A DNA stretch of 64,000 nucleotides, taken from assembly GCF_001969815.1 (NCBI RefSeq), contig NZ_MRBK01000013.1:158113-222112 (forward strand). Direction: 5' to 3'. Each line of letters begins with the position of its first letter. The first letter of the stretch is position 1. This stretch comes from Bacillus swezeyi (GTDB lineage: Bacteria; Bacillota; Bacilli; Bacillales; Bacillaceae). Shown piece after piece: positions 18,052 through 26,968 of this stretch. The translations under genes and the position numbers were made by a program. Below the pieces are notes generated by a model. It was not told the DNA's origin and did not search any database. It was given only the letters and a program-made list of their open reading frames with translations.

Positions 18052-19041
18052 ATGCTGTTTATCGATAATCAACATATCACAGATCCGAGGATCAACTTGG
18101 CAATTGAGGAGTACTGCTTAAAGCATCTTGACCCAGAACAAACATATCTGCTGTTTTATATCAATCAGCCGTCGATCATCATCGGCAAAAATCAAAATAC
18201 AATCGAAGAAATCAATACAAAGTATGTAGATGAAAATGGGATTATCGTCGTCCGCAGGCTTTCGGGCGGAGGAGCTGTTTATCATGATCTCGGAAACTTG
18301 AATTTCAGCTTCATTACAAAGGATGACGGCAACAGTTTTCATAACTTTAAGAAGTTTACAGAGCCTGTTGTCGAGGCTTTAAAGCGGCTTGGTGTGGACG
18401 CAGAGCTGAGCGGCCGAAACGATTTGATGGCGAACGGACGTAAAATTTCGGGGAATGCCCAGTTTTCAACGAGAGGCAGAATGTTCAGTCATGGGACGCT
18501 TTTATTTGATTCCGAAATTGAACACGTCGTATCCGCATTGAAGGTGAAGAAGGATAAAATCGAGTCAAAGGGTATTAAATCGATTAGAAGCCGTGTTGCC
18601 AACATCAGCGAGTTTCTTGATCAGAAGATGACGACCGAGGAATTCCGGAATCTCCTCCTTCGCTACATTTTCGAGACAGAGGATGAAATTCCGGAGTACA
18701 AGCTGACTGATGAGGATTGGAAAATCATTCATCAAATCTCAAAAGAACGTTATCAAAACTGGGATTGGAACTACGGAAAATCGCCAAAATTCAACCTCCA
18801 GCATTCAAAACGTTTTACAGCCGGATCAATCGACATTCGTCTCGAAGTACATAAAGGCGTGATTCATGAATGTAAAGTATACGGCGACTTTTTCGGAGTC
18901 GGCGATATCGGGGACATCGAAGAGAAGCTGGCAGGTGTTCAATATGAGAGAAATGCAATCGAAGAAGCCCTTCAAGGTGTTGATATTCAGCATTATTTCG
19001 GCAACATTCAAAAAGAAGAATTTTTGGATCTCGTATACTAA
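18052..19041 (+). CDS. lplJ: Lipoate-protein ligase LplJ
   Basis: Activates free lipoate with ATP and transfers it to lipoyl domains (E2 and GcvH) in the cytoplasm. The 329-residue protein (B. subtilis LplJ 331) has the ligase core with VVRRLSGGGAVYHDLGNLNF near 68-88, SGRNDLMANGRKISGNAQ near 120, the conserved Lys in GRKISG, and a C-terminal accessory domain with RFTAGSIDIRLEVHKG. A GAAGGAGG site precedes the ATG. The yhfI-lplJ arrangement is conserved in B. subtilis. Confidence 0.93.
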   Translation: MLFIDNQHITDPRINLAIEEYCLKHLDPEQTYLLFYINQPSIIIGKNQNTIEEINTKYVDENGIIVVRRLSGGGAVYHDLGNLNFSFITKDDGNSFHNFKKFTEPVVEALKRLGVDAELSGRNDLMANGRKISGNAQFSTRGRMFSHGTLLFDSEIEHVVSALKVKKDKIESKGIKSIRSRVANISEFLDQKMTTEEFRNLLLRYIFETEDEIPEYKLTDEDWKIIHQISKERYQNWDWNYGKSPKFNLQHSKRFTAGSIDIRLEVHKGVIHECKVYGDFFGVGDIGDIEEKLAGVQYERNAIEEALQGVDIQHYFGNIQKEEFLDLVY

Positions 19042-19065
19042 AGAAGAGCATGCCCATCGGTTTTT

Positions 19066-19090
19066 AGAGCTGGGGGCAGCTCTTTTCTTC
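19066..19090 (+). terminator. Probable terminator of lplJ
   Basis: AGAGCT...AGCTCT stem with a six-base loop and a TTTTCTTC tail. Confidence 0.6.
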
Positions 19091-19142
19091 ATTTACTCCC
19101 GGTTTTAAATGAAGAGGGATGGAAGATATTTCCCTCGAGCTC

Positions 19143-19215
19143 TTGAGTGTTTTCTGTTCATTTAATATAATGGGGATAGATTTTGATTATCACAAAATGA
19201 ATGGTTATTCATTCA
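19143..19215 (+). promoter_or_regulatory. Promoter and FadR operator of lcfB
   Basis: TTGAGT (19143-19148), a 17-bp spacer and TATAAT (19166-19171) form a sigma-A promoter. Downstream, TGAATGGTTATTCATTCA at 19198-19215 matches the Bacillus FadR (YsiA) box TGAATGANTANTCATTCA at all but one position. Bound FadR would block elongation; long-chain acyl-CoA would relieve it. Confidence 0.85.
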
Positions 19216-19233
19216 TTTTTAAGGGGTGGGAGA

Positions 19234-20775
19234 ATGAATTTAGTTTCAAAATTAGGTGAAACAGCTAAATCAAAGCCTGACCGAACCGCTTATATTTTTG
19301 GGGAACAGACAGAATCTTACGGGGGATTGCAGCAAAAAATTGATCGTTTTGCCGGGGGATTGCATGAATTAGGGGTTGAAAAAGGGGATCATGTCGCATT
19401 GCTTCTCGGCAATACACCGCATTTTCTGATTTCTTTTTATGGAGCATTGAAAGCCGGGGCTGTAGTTATTCCAATTAATCCGACTTATACACCGACAGAG
19501 ATCGGCTATATGCTGACCAATGGAGATGCAAAAGTCATTGTGGCAGCCGGCCAGCTCCTTCCTTTGTATGAAAAAATGCATGAATCTCTTCCAAAAGTCG
19601 AGCATGTTGTGCTTTGTGAGACAGGAGAACCGCTTAAAGAATCAGAAAACATAGAGATCAACATGAAATTGAAATCGTTTTCAAAGATGATGAGATCTTC
19701 TGTTCAGTCTTTTCCTGAGCTCAAAGAAGAAGATACGGCCGCGATTCTCTACACATCGGGAACGACTGGAAAACCGAAGGGAGCGATGCTGACACATCAA
19801 AATCTTTTTTCAAATGCAAATGATACGGCGCAGTATTTAACGATGAATGAAGCCGATCTTGTCGTTGCCGCTCTGCCGATGTTCCACGTGTTCTGCTTGA
19901 CGGTCTGCATGAACGCTCCGCTGATGAACGGCGCCGCCATCCTTATCGTGCCGAAGTTCAGTCCGGCCGCCGTTTTTAAGCTCGTTAAAAAGTACAAAGC
20001 GACAATCTTCTCCGGTGTTCCAACGATGTATAACTATTTGTACCAGTATGATGAGGCTGATGCAACCGGGTTTGATTCCATCCGGATTTGCATCTCAGGA
20101 GGTGCCGCAATGCCTGTCGCCTTATTGAAGAGCTTTGAAGACAAGTTCGATGTTCTCGTATTAGAAGGCTACGGATTGTCTGAAGCATCCCCTGTGTCAT
20201 GTTTTAATCCGTTCAGCACAGGCCGCAAGCCGGGATCGATCGGCACCAACATTCTCAATGTGAAAAACAAAGTCGTAGATGAACTTGGGGAAGAGCTTCC
20301 TCCAGGCCAAGTCGGCGAATTGATTGTCAAGGGTCCGAATGTGATGAAGGGCTACTATAAGATGCCTGAAGAAACGGCCCATACATTGAAAGACGGATGG
20401 CTCTATACGGGCGACCTGGCAAGACGGGATGAAGACGGTTATTTCTATATTGTCGACAGAAAAAAAGATATGATCATTGTCGGTGGCTACAATGTGTACC
20501 CGAGAGAAATCGAGGAGGTTCTTTATCGGCATCCGGAAGTGGCCGAGGCGGTGGTTATCGGGGTTCCCGATCCCACTAAAGGAGAAGCGGTTCAGTGCTA
20601 TGTCGTTCCGAAGACAAAGACGCTTACAGAAGATGACGTTTCTTCCCACTGCAAAAAGCACCTTGCCAAATACAAGCGGCCTTCAGCAATTGTTTTTTTG
20701 GAGGAAATTCCGAAAAATTCGACCGGGAAAATTTTAAGGCGCGCTTTAAAGGACATGCTTTCGAAGCAATCTTAA
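19234..20775 (+). CDS. lcfB: Long-chain fatty acid-CoA ligase LcfB (YhfL)
   Basis: ANL-superfamily acyl-CoA synthetase of 513 residues, the same length as B. subtilis LcfB. Motifs: the P-loop-like [16 protein letters not shown] near 166, [15 protein letters not shown] near 305, [19 protein letters not shown] near 390, and the C-terminal catalytic Lys in [11 protein letters not shown]. It activates long-chain fatty acids with ATP for beta-oxidation. The start at 19234 follows AAGGGGTGGGAG. The FadR box upstream fits a degradative role. It is monocistronic with a terminator that also serves the convergent yhfM. Confidence 0.92.
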   Translation: MNLVSKLGETAKSKPDRTAYIFGEQTESYGGLQQKIDRFAGGLHELGVEKGDHVALLLGNTPHFLISFYGALKAGAVVIPINPTYTPTEIGYMLTNGDAKVIVAAGQLLPLYEKMHESLPKVEHVVLCETGEPLKESENIEINMKLKSFSKMMRSSVQSFPELKEEDTAAILYTSGTTGKPKGAMLTHQNLFSNANDTAQYLTMNEADLVVAALPMFHVFCLTVCMNAPLMNGAAILIVPKFSPAAVFKLVKKYKATIFSGVPTMYNYLYQYDEADATGFDSIRICISGGAAMPVALLKSFEDKFDVLVLEGYGLSEASPVSCFNPFSTGRKPGSIGTNILNVKNKVVDELGEELPPGQVGELIVKGPNVMKGYYKMPEETAHTLKDGWLYTGDLARRDEDGYFYIVDRKKDMIIVGGYNVYPREIEEVLYRHPEVAEAVVIGVPDPTKGEAVQCYVVPKTKTLTEDDVSSHCKKHLAKYKRPSAIVFLEEIPKNSTGKILRRALKDMLSKQS

Positions 20776-20781
20776 ACAAAG

Positions 20782-20808
20782 AAAAGGGACGGGGTTACGT
20801 CCCTTTTT
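20782..20808. terminator. Terminator shared by lcfB and yhfM
   Basis: AAAAGGGACG pairs with CGTCCCTTTT around a short loop, with T runs on the plus strand. It overlaps the end of yhfM. Confidence 0.85.
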
Positions 20809-21190
20809 GCATTTTTTTAATGAGATCGGCTTTGTCCCGTTGATTGAGATGGAAATAAGTATCATCATCGTTTTGTAAGATCACGGCTTGATCTTTCTCA
20901 AGCCAGACGGTGAAAGGGACATGGTGTGTATCGCTCATTTTGATATCTCCGTGATAGTCTGGCTGAGATCGTTCATGAGCTTTATTTTTCTTCATTCTTT
21001 TTCCTTTGTTGAACGTATCCAAAATGCCGTCTATGCTCTGCCTCTCTTTGATCCTGATCGCCTTCCCGCTTTTCTCTGCCGGCATAAATATGATTTCTTC
21101 GGCATTTCTTGAATCAAAAGGCTTTGCCATCAGGTTGAATATATAAAAAACGCTGAGTGATAAAATACCGAAAAAAAGCACGATGCCCAT
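20795..21190 (-). CDS. yhfM: Membrane-anchored protein of unknown function YhfM
   Basis: 131 residues, the same length as B. subtilis YhfM. One N-terminal membrane helix (about 2-21) is followed by a soluble, charged domain containing the basic stretch FNKGKRMKKNKAHER. No catalytic motif is visible. It is predicted to be anchored with the soluble part outside the cytoplasm. The gene is convergent with lcfB, and its last codons lie within the shared terminator. Assignment rests on length and position. Confidence 0.7.
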   Translation of the reverse strand: MGIVLFFGILSLSVFYIFNLMAKPFDSRNAEEIIFMPAEKSGKAIRIKERQSIDGILDTFNKGKRMKKNKAHERSQPDYHGDIKMSDTHHVPFTVWLEKDQAVILQNDDDTYFHLNQRDKADLIKKMQKGT

Positions 21191-21263
21191 TATTTTTTTT
21201 CAGAATGATCACCTCTAGGCAAGTTTCTCCGTTTAGAGGTCTTTTCATCCTGAAAAAATATGC

Positions 21264-21302
21264 TATAATGTTCAATAAATTATACAAATGTTCAATTTAT
21301 TG
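21264..21302 (+). promoter_or_regulatory. -10 region and candidate operator of the XRE-azlCD unit
   Basis: TATAAT (21264-21269) is followed at once by an inverted repeat CAATAAATT (21273-21281) and AATTTATTG (21294-21302), and by two direct ATGTTCAAT copies. The position at the transcription start suggests autoregulation by the XRE protein encoded next. Confidence 0.5.
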
Positions 21303-21317
21303 CGAGGGGGCTAAAGG

Positions 21318-21869
21318 ATGAATTCCATTGAAAAGCAAGTGGCCGAAAATATCAAAAGGCTTCGAAAAGTCCGCAATTACAGTCTTGATCAACTATCATC
21401 GATAACCGGCGTCAGCAAAGGAATGCTCGCGCAAATCGAAAAAGGCGCTTCAAGCCCGACGATTACCACGCTGTGGAAAATCGCCAACGGCCTGCAGGTA
21501 TCGTTTACTTCATTGGCTGAAAAGCCCGCCGGGGAACCGACAATCGTCCGAAGGCTCGAGAAAACGCCTGTTATGGCGGGGGAAGATAAATATGCGGCTT
21601 TCCCGCATTTCCCATACGATCAGAAAAAAAAGTTTGAAATTTTTTATATTGAACTGCTGCCGGGCTGTATGCATGAGTCTGAACCCCATCACGGCGGAAT
21701 TGAAGAATACGTGCTCGTCAGCAAAGGAACGATGAAGGTGGCTGCGGGAGACTACAGCTGTGAATTACATGAGGGTGATGCCATGCATTTCACCGCAAAT
21801 ACTGTTCACGCGTATGAAAACGATACGGAACAAGCCGCATCTTGCTATACATTAATTTATTATCCGTAA
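21318..21869 (+). CDS. XRE-family regulator with C-terminal cupin domain
   Basis: 183 residues. An N-terminal helix-turn-helix of the XRE type (about 8-65, with YSLDQLSSITGVSKGMLAQI) is joined to a cupin_2 domain (about 105-180, with HESEPHHGGIEEYVLVSKG and DAMHFTANTVHAYEN). Regulators of this build sense small metabolites and often sit beside transporters. It overlaps the operon with azlC and azlD (11 bp gap to azlC), so it probably controls branched-chain amino acid or related export. It is not AzlB, which is Lrp-type. GCGAGGGGG precedes the ATG. Confidence 0.85.
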   Translation: MNSIEKQVAENIKRLRKVRNYSLDQLSSITGVSKGMLAQIEKGASSPTITTLWKIANGLQVSFTSLAEKPAGEPTIVRRLEKTPVMAGEDKYAAFPHFPYDQKKKFEIFYIELLPGCMHESEPHHGGIEEYVLVSKGTMKVAAGDYSCELHEGDAMHFTANTVHAYENDTEQAASCYTLIYYP

Positions 21870-21880
21870 GAGGTGTCAAA

Positions 21881-22597
21881 ATGGAAAACCAGCGTTCACT
21901 TACATTTATTGATGGACTTCGTTCAGGGACTTCGCTTGCAGTCGGCTACATTCCGGTTGCTCTGACGTTCGGGCTTTTGGCAAAAACAACGGGCTTGTCG
22001 CTTTTTGAAACGTTTTTAATGAGTGCGCTTGTTTTTGGCGGGGCGTCACAGTACATGTCTTTGAGCATGCTCGCCGTTCAAACGGGAATCATTGAAATTA
22101 TCATGACGACTTTTATCGTCAATATCAGGCATTTTTTATTTTCTGCCTCTTTGAATCAGTTGGTTGAAAAGGATTCATCCTGGAAAAAAGCGATTTATGC
22201 TTTTTTTGCGGTGACGGACGAGTCATTTACAGTCGCTGCTTTAAGAAAAGAAAAATTGACAACGCGATATATGATGGGCCTTGGTTCGATCGGATATGTG
22301 AGCTGGGTTTTTTGGAGTGCTGCCGGTCATGCTGCAGGAGCCGCGATGCCCGCCGTCTTGCAGGAAAGCATGAGCATTGCCCTTTACGCAATGTTTATCG
22401 GACTTCTTGTCCCGACTATGAAAAAACAGATGAAAGTTCTTTTTTTGGCGGGGGCGGCAGCTTTATTCAATACTATTTTCCAGTTGAACGGCATGCTGTC
22501 AGCTGGCTGGTCGATCGTTTGCGCTACGCTTTTTTCAGCTGTCCTGATTGAATGGCTTTATCATTTTAGAACAGAGGGGAAAAGAAAATATGTTTAG
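21881..22597 (+). CDS. azlC: AzlC-family transporter, large subunit
   Basis: 238-residue membrane protein with about seven helices and the family segments GTSLAVGYIPVALTFGLLA (about 14-32) and VFGGASQYMSL (about 55). With AzlD it forms a two-component exporter implicated in branched-chain amino acid or azaleucine efflux. The start at 21881 follows AAGAGGTG. It overlaps azlD by 8 bp, indicating translational coupling. The XRE-cupin-AzlC-AzlD order differs from the B. subtilis azlB operon, so this may be a paralogue; the symbol denotes the family. Confidence 0.85.
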   Translation: MENQRSLTFIDGLRSGTSLAVGYIPVALTFGLLAKTTGLSLFETFLMSALVFGGASQYMSLSMLAVQTGIIEIIMTTFIVNIRHFLFSASLNQLVEKDSSWKKAIYAFFAVTDESFTVAALRKEKLTTRYMMGLGSIGYVSWVFWSAAGHAAGAAMPAVLQESMSIALYAMFIGLLVPTMKKQMKVLFLAGAAALFNTIFQLNGMLSAGWSIVCATLFSAVLIEWLYHFRTEGKRKYV

Positions 22598-22901
22598 TCC
22601 CATTATCTGGATGATTCTCGGAATGGCTGCTGTTACATATGTGCCGCGGATGATCCCTTTAGTCGCTTTTGAAAGCCTCAAACTTCCCGGCTTTTTAGAG
22701 CGTGTTTTAAAAAACGTGCCTTACGCTGTTCTGGGAGCTTTGATTTTTCCGGGGGTTTTTTTCATTCAAAGCGGCATGCTCTACGGACTTGCCGGCGCTC
22801 TTATTGCGTTTTTATTTTCCTATTTAGGGGCGAGCGTCATCATTGTTGTAACAGGAACGATCTTGACGCTTGCGGGAGCGGGTCTCTTGTTCTCATTGTA
22901 A
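22590..22901 (+). CDS. azlD: AzlD-family transporter, small subunit
   Basis: 103-residue hydrophobic protein with four predicted helices and the family's YVPRMIPLVAFESLKLPGF segment at about 15-33. It starts inside the end of azlC behind AGAGGGG. It is the small partner of AzlC in the exporter. The symbol denotes the family. Confidence 0.85.
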   Translation: MFSPIIWMILGMAAVTYVPRMIPLVAFESLKLPGFLERVLKNVPYAVLGALIFPGVFFIQSGMLYGLAGALIAFLFSYLGASVIIVVTGTILTLAGAGLLFSL

Positions 22902-22973
22902 GGCTTGGTTCTAACTTTGCGATAAAAAGCTTACAATAGAAGAAACGGCTTTTGTGAGAGGAAGTGATTCGTC

Positions 22974-24230
22974 ATGCGGAAGTGGATTGTAGGCGCCGGT
23001 CTGCTTTATGTTCTGTATGGTCTTTTTTTCTATTGGTATCTCTTTCTGACCGGCGATTCCTCCGTTCCTGAGGGGCTGAAAGGGACAAGCGCAGACCCGG
23101 CGACATTTATGAATCAACGGGAACTCATGCTGACTGAAGAATATTCGAAAATCAAAGATTTTCTGTTTTTTGTCCGGATTCCGTTTGAATGGTTTTTGTT
23201 TTTTATTCTTTTGATTGCAGGTTTATCCAAGAAGATGAAGCATTGGGCGGAGCAGACTTCAAAGCGAAGGTTCATTCAGATTGCGGTTTATGTTTTCAGC
23301 TTATTTTTGATTGTGACGGCTGCTTCATTGCCGCTTGACTGGATCAGCTACCAATTCTCGTTAGAGTACGGGATTTCAACCCAGACGACTGCGAGCTGGA
23401 TCAAAGATCAGGTGATTGACTTTTGGATCAGTTTTCCACTAACGGCAGGGGTAGTCATGGTGTTTTACTGGCTGATCAAAAGGCATGAAAAACGGTGGTG
23501 GTTCTATGCATGGTGCTTGACCGTTCCGTTTACGCTCTTTTTGTTTTTTCTCCAGCCAGTTGTCATCGACCCTTTGTATAATGATTTTTACCCGCTGAAA
23601 AATAAAGATTTGGAGCAGCACATTCTGAAGCTGGCCGATCAGGCGGATATACCGGCAAATCATGTCTATGAAGTGAACATGTCTGAAAAAACGAACGCAT
23701 TAAATGCTTATGTGACAGGGATCGGTGCCAATAAGAGGATCGTTTTGTGGGATACGACGCTGAACAAGCTTGATGGGTCTGAAATTTTGTTTATTATGGC
23801 GCATGAAATGGGCCACTATGTGATGAAGCATGTCTACATAGGGCTCGGCGGGTATTTGCTTTTGTCTCTCGCCGGTTTGTATGTGATCGGCACAATATAT
23901 AAATGGATGATCAGCCGCTATGGAAGTAGGCTTCATATTGCAGGCAAATCTGATCTGGCCGCACTTCCGCTTTTACTGGTCGTCCTCGGTGTGATTTCCT
24001 TTGCTGTTTCTCCTTTTACAAACGCAGTATCAAGACATCAGGAAAAAGCGGCTGACCAGTATGCCATCGAATTGACGGAAAACAAAGAGGCTGCTGTTTC
24101 TACCTTTCAGGAGCTGTCGAAAGCGGGGCTGAGCGAGGCGAATCCGCCATTCCTCGTCAAAATTTTTAAATACGGACACCCGACGATTATGGAACGCATT
24201 CAAAATGTTGAAAAAGCATCAAATGAATAA
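22974..24230 (+). CDS. yhfN: M48 (Ste24-type) membrane metalloprotease YhfN
   Basis: 418-residue membrane protease. The zinc motif is HEMGHYVMKH near 275, with the third ligand Glu in RHQEKAADQYAIEL near 350. Multiple helices lie in the N-terminal half (about 5-25, 65-85, 100-120, 150-175, 180-200) and around 290-350. It matches the Ste24p/CAAX-protease branch and B. subtilis YhfN. A GAGGAAGTG site precedes the ATG. It probably processes membrane proteins or peptides; the substrate is unknown. It is followed by a terminator and convergent to aprE. Confidence 0.9.
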   Translation: MRKWIVGAGLLYVLYGLFFYWYLFLTGDSSVPEGLKGTSADPATFMNQRELMLTEEYSKIKDFLFFVRIPFEWFLFFILLIAGLSKKMKHWAEQTSKRRFIQIAVYVFSLFLIVTAASLPLDWISYQFSLEYGISTQTTASWIKDQVIDFWISFPLTAGVVMVFYWLIKRHEKRWWFYAWCLTVPFTLFLFFLQPVVIDPLYNDFYPLKNKDLEQHILKLADQADIPANHVYEVNMSEKTNALNAYVTGIGANKRIVLWDTTLNKLDGSEILFIMAHEMGHYVMKHVYIGLGGYLLLSLAGLYVIGTIYKWMISRYGSRLHIAGKSDLAALPLLLVVLGVISFAVSPFTNAVSRHQEKAADQYAIELTENKEAAVSTFQELSKAGLSEANPPFLVKIFKYGHPTIMERIQNVEKASNE

Positions 24231-24268
24231 AGAAAAAGCCAATGTCATTAGACACTAGCTTTTTCTAT
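24231..24268. terminator. Terminator between yhfN and aprE
   Basis: AGAAAAAGC...GCTTTTTCT stem enclosing a smaller TGTC/GACA pairing. A-rich and T-rich sides allow use by both convergent genes. Confidence 0.7.
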
Positions 24269-24288
24269 ACAGTTTTTGTTAAAATATG

Positions 24289-25428
24289 TTACTGAGCGGC
24301 AGCTTCGGTATTGATCAGCCCATTGCCATAGTAGAAGGAGCTTCCCAAATAAGTCGCCGTGCTGGAGAGGCGGTTGCGAACTTGTGAAGCTGAAAGCGTT
24401 GGGTATTTTGACAAGACCAAAGCTGCTGCTCCTGCAACATGAGGAGAAGCCATTGAAGTTCCGTTCAGTGTTGCATAAGTGTTGGCAGGGTACGTGCTGT
24501 ACACTGCTGAACCCGGAGCCATGACCTCAAGCTCTGCTCCCACACTTGAGAATGAAGCTCTGTTGCTGTTAGAATCTACCGCACCGACAGCAATGACAGA
24601 GTCGTATTTGGCCGGATAGCCGATTGTATTAGCGCTCCCTGATGATCCGCTGTTCCCCGCTGCTGCCACAACGACAACCCCGCTTGAATATGCTCTATCC
24701 ACCGCCTGTTTCAGTGCAGTCGAGCCGGATGATCCGCCGAGGCTCATGTTGATGACATCCATTCCATTTGCCGTAGCCCACTCGATTCCGCTAACGATGG
24801 CGCTGTATGTTCCGCTGCCGCTCGAATTTAGCACTTTGATGGCGTAGAGGGAAACATTTGGCGCAACACCTAAAACACCAGTTGTATTATCAAGCGCAGC
24901 TACCGTACCTGCCACATGTGTACCGTGTCCGTTCCCGTCGTTATAAGGGTTGGAATCACCGGATACAAAGCTTGCTCCGCCGACGACATTTAAGTCTGAA
25001 TGAGAGGATTGGATCCCGGTATCGATGACACCGACTTTTACATTAGCTCCTTTATAGCCTTGGGCTTGTACTTTGTCAGCTTTGATGAGCGAGATGCCGT
25101 AAGGGACAGTTTGTGCCAGTGCATGTGCGACGTGATCCTCTTCTACATACGCGACGCTCGGATCATTTTTTACTTCTTTCAGCGCTTCTTTATCGAGCTT
25201 CACTTTTGCTGCGTTGATGATTTTAAACTGCTTTTCGACCTTTCCGCCGCTCTCTTTGATGACGTCCTTTTTGACGGAAGCTGTTTTCATTGAGGATTTA
25301 AATCCGACAATATAATCCTTTTCTACATTTTTCGCAGACTGGGCAGCAGAAGCCGAATCGCTGAAAGCCATTGTGAAAACAAGCAGAAGGGCCGTCAGCA
25401 CACTAAGCCATAAACTCTTTTTTCTCAT
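24289..25428 (-). CDS. aprE: Subtilisin (Carlsberg-type secreted alkaline protease)
   Basis: 379-residue preproprotein: a signal peptide of 28 residues ending SDSASA, a propeptide of 76 residues (I9 inhibitor fold, [18 protein letters not shown]), and a mature enzyme starting AQTVPYG. In mature numbering the catalytic triad is Asp32 (GVIDTGI), His64 (GHGTHVAG) and Ser221 (NGTSMASPH), with the oxyanion Asn in AAGNSG. The mature part has 275 residues, one more than classical Carlsberg, because the loop before His64 reads [11 protein letters not shown] without the usual deletion. Several surface residues also differ. Secreted, calcium-dependent, and expected to be under transition-state control (DegU, AbrB, ScoC, SinR). 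An AAGAGGAGAGTGAG ribosome site precedes the ATG. Confidence 0.96.
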   Translation of the reverse strand: MRKKSLWLSVLTALLLVFTMAFSDSASAAQSAKNVEKDYIVGFKSSMKTASVKKDVIKESGGKVEKQFKIINAAKVKLDKEALKEVKNDPSVAYVEEDHVAHALAQTVPYGISLIKADKVQAQGYKGANVKVGVIDTGIQSSHSDLNVVGGASFVSGDSNPYNDGNGHGTHVAGTVAALDNTTGVLGVAPNVSLYAIKVLNSSGSGTYSAIVSGIEWATANGMDVINMSLGGSSGSTALKQAVDRAYSSGVVVVAAAGNSGSSGSANTIGYPAKYDSVIAVGAVDSNSNRASFSSVGAELEVMAPGSAVYSTYPANTYATLNGTSMASPHVAGAAALVLSKYPTLSASQVRNRLSSTATYLGSSFYYGNGLINTEAAAQ

Positions 25429-25510
25429 CGTTACTCACTCTCCTCTTATTTTATTCAGAATAATTAAAATAGAAGGATAATATACTCTATTCAAAGTATT
25501 CTGTTAATTC

Positions 25511-25539
25511 ATTATAGAGAAAAAATGAATTATTTGGAA
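25511..25539 (-). promoter_or_regulatory. Sigma-A promoter and leader of aprE
   Basis: Reading the minus strand, TTCCAA (25539-25534), a 17-bp spacer and TATAAT (25516-25511). The poor -35 fits a gene needing activators. The roughly 75 bases before the ATG form the AT-rich leader; the aprE leader of Bacillus is known for mRNA stability. Confidence 0.6.
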
Positions 25540-25810
25540 GACCTATTTTTTTGAAGAAGCCCTTGCGATTTTCTAGTTATAAATAACGATTTTAGAAAAA
25601 TAAACAACACCAAAAGTAGGTGTTTTCGCTGTTTTGTTCGTATGAAAGATGTCCCGTTGCTCAAAGGGGACAAGAGTTTATTTCATTCCTTTATTTTATG
25701 AAAATACTATTTATTCATTTTATAAAATAATATTTTTAAAATGTGTACATGGCAGAGGCTGCCGAAAAGTGCAGTGTTAAAGGAGATGAAAATCTCTATT
25801 TTTATAAAAA

Positions 25811-25854
25811 TGATAATGATTATCATTGTCATGATCCCGCTCTGTTGCTATAAT
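25811..25854 (+). promoter_or_regulatory. Fur box and promoter of the yhfQ operon
   Basis: TGATAATGATTATCATTGTCA at 25811-25831 contains 18 of 19 bases of the Fur consensus GATAATGATTATCATTATC. TTGTCA (25826-25831), 17 bp and TATAAT (25849-25854) form the promoter, so Fur would block the -35. Iron-repressed expression is predicted. Confidence 0.92.
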
Positions 25855-25886
25855 GTTATCGTCTATTAAGAAAAAAGGAGATACAT

Positions 25887-26864
25887 ATGAAGCTCAGATA
25901 CTTTACTACGATTCTATCTTTGATCCTGCTTATGTTTGTTTTGTCGGCGTGCTCCGGACAAAAAGAGAGTGCCGAAAATCAGGATACTGTGACGGTAAAA
26001 CATGACCTTGGCGAAACGAAAGTGCCAAAAAACCCGAAAAAGGTTGTCGTTCTTGAACTTGGTTTTATTGACGCGCTGGTGGACACAGGCATTAAACCTG
26101 TCGGTGTCGCGGATGATGGGAAGCCTAAGTTTATTAATGAAAAAGTGAGAGAAGAAATAAAAGGCTATACTTCGGTCGGCACCCGCGCCCAGCCAAGCCT
26201 TGAAAAGATCGCCGCTTTAAAACCCGATTTAATTATCGCCGATTCAAGCAGACACAGCGGTGTGTATGATAAACTGTCAAAAATCGCGCCGACGATTGCT
26301 TTGCAAAATTTAAATGCCGATTATCAGGATACGCTTGACGCTTCCGCAACGATTGCAAAAGCGGTCGGCAAAGAAAGCGAAATGGAGAAAAAACTGGCTG
26401 AGCATAACGAAAAACTGAAATCTCTGCAAGACAAGTTTTCTGATCAAAAGCAAAGCATTCTCCTAATCGGAAATACAAATGAAGAGATCACCGTCCGTGA
26501 CGAGAACTTTTTCACGTCTCAGCTGTTAACGAAAATCGGCTACACATACGGTGTGGGGGACAGCCAAAAAAGTGAAGCTGCAAACGGTGAGTCCGTCAAT
26601 ATTAAAATGACGATCGAACAGCTCCTTGAAAAAGATCCGGATGTCATTATATTGATGACAGGAGAAAAAGATAAATTGGATAAATATGGTAAAAGGGAGA
26701 TTGAAAAAGATCCGCTTTGGCAGAAGCTCAACGCTGTGAAGAATCATAAAGTATATGAGGTTGATCGATTTGCGTGGTCGCTCCGCCGCAGCGTGAACGG
26801 GGCAAATGCCGTAATTGACGAAATCGATCAAGATATTCTGCCGGCTGCCGAAAAGAAATCATAA
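25887..26864 (+). CDS. yhfQ: Iron-siderophore-binding lipoprotein YhfQ
   Basis: 325-residue substrate-binding protein of the FecB/periplasmic-binding TroA-like family. The lipobox LSAC (Cys about residue 22) marks a lipoprotein signal peptide. The mature protein has the two-lobe siderophore-binding fold with VVVLELGFIDALVDTGIKP, the KPDLIIADSS strand and a DRFAWSLRRSVNGA helix near the end. In B. subtilis YhfQ works with the YfiZ-YfhA permease and YusV ATPase for schizokinen/arthrobactin-type hydroxamates. Here two FecCD permease genes follow directly. Start ATG after AAAAAAGGAG. Controlled by the Fur box upstream. Confidence 0.9.
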   Translation: MKLRYFTTILSLILLMFVLSACSGQKESAENQDTVTVKHDLGETKVPKNPKKVVVLELGFIDALVDTGIKPVGVADDGKPKFINEKVREEIKGYTSVGTRAQPSLEKIAALKPDLIIADSSRHSGVYDKLSKIAPTIALQNLNADYQDTLDASATIAKAVGKESEMEKKLAEHNEKLKSLQDKFSDQKQSILLIGNTNEEITVRDENFFTSQLLTKIGYTYGVGDSQKSEAANGESVNIKMTIEQLLEKDPDVIILMTGEKDKLDKYGKREIEKDPLWQKLNAVKNHKVYEVDRFAWSLRRSVNGANAVIDEIDQDILPAAEKKS

Positions 26865-26910
26865 AAAGACAGATGTTCCATCACTGCCGGTGTTTTCTTC
26901 AGGCAGACCA

Positions 26911-26948
26911 ACGCATGCTTTTTTCGGAAAGCATGCGCTTGTTTTTTC
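26911..26948 (+). terminator. Intergenic hairpin between binding protein and permeases
   Basis: ACGCATGCTTT pairs with AAAGCATGCG around TTTCGG-type loop sequence, followed by GTTTTTTC. It lies 20 bp before the permease ribosome site, so it may act as a partial terminator or RNA stabiliser that gives more binding protein than permease. Confidence 0.6.
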
Positions 26949-26968
26949 TCAGGAGGTGATCCGCTTTT

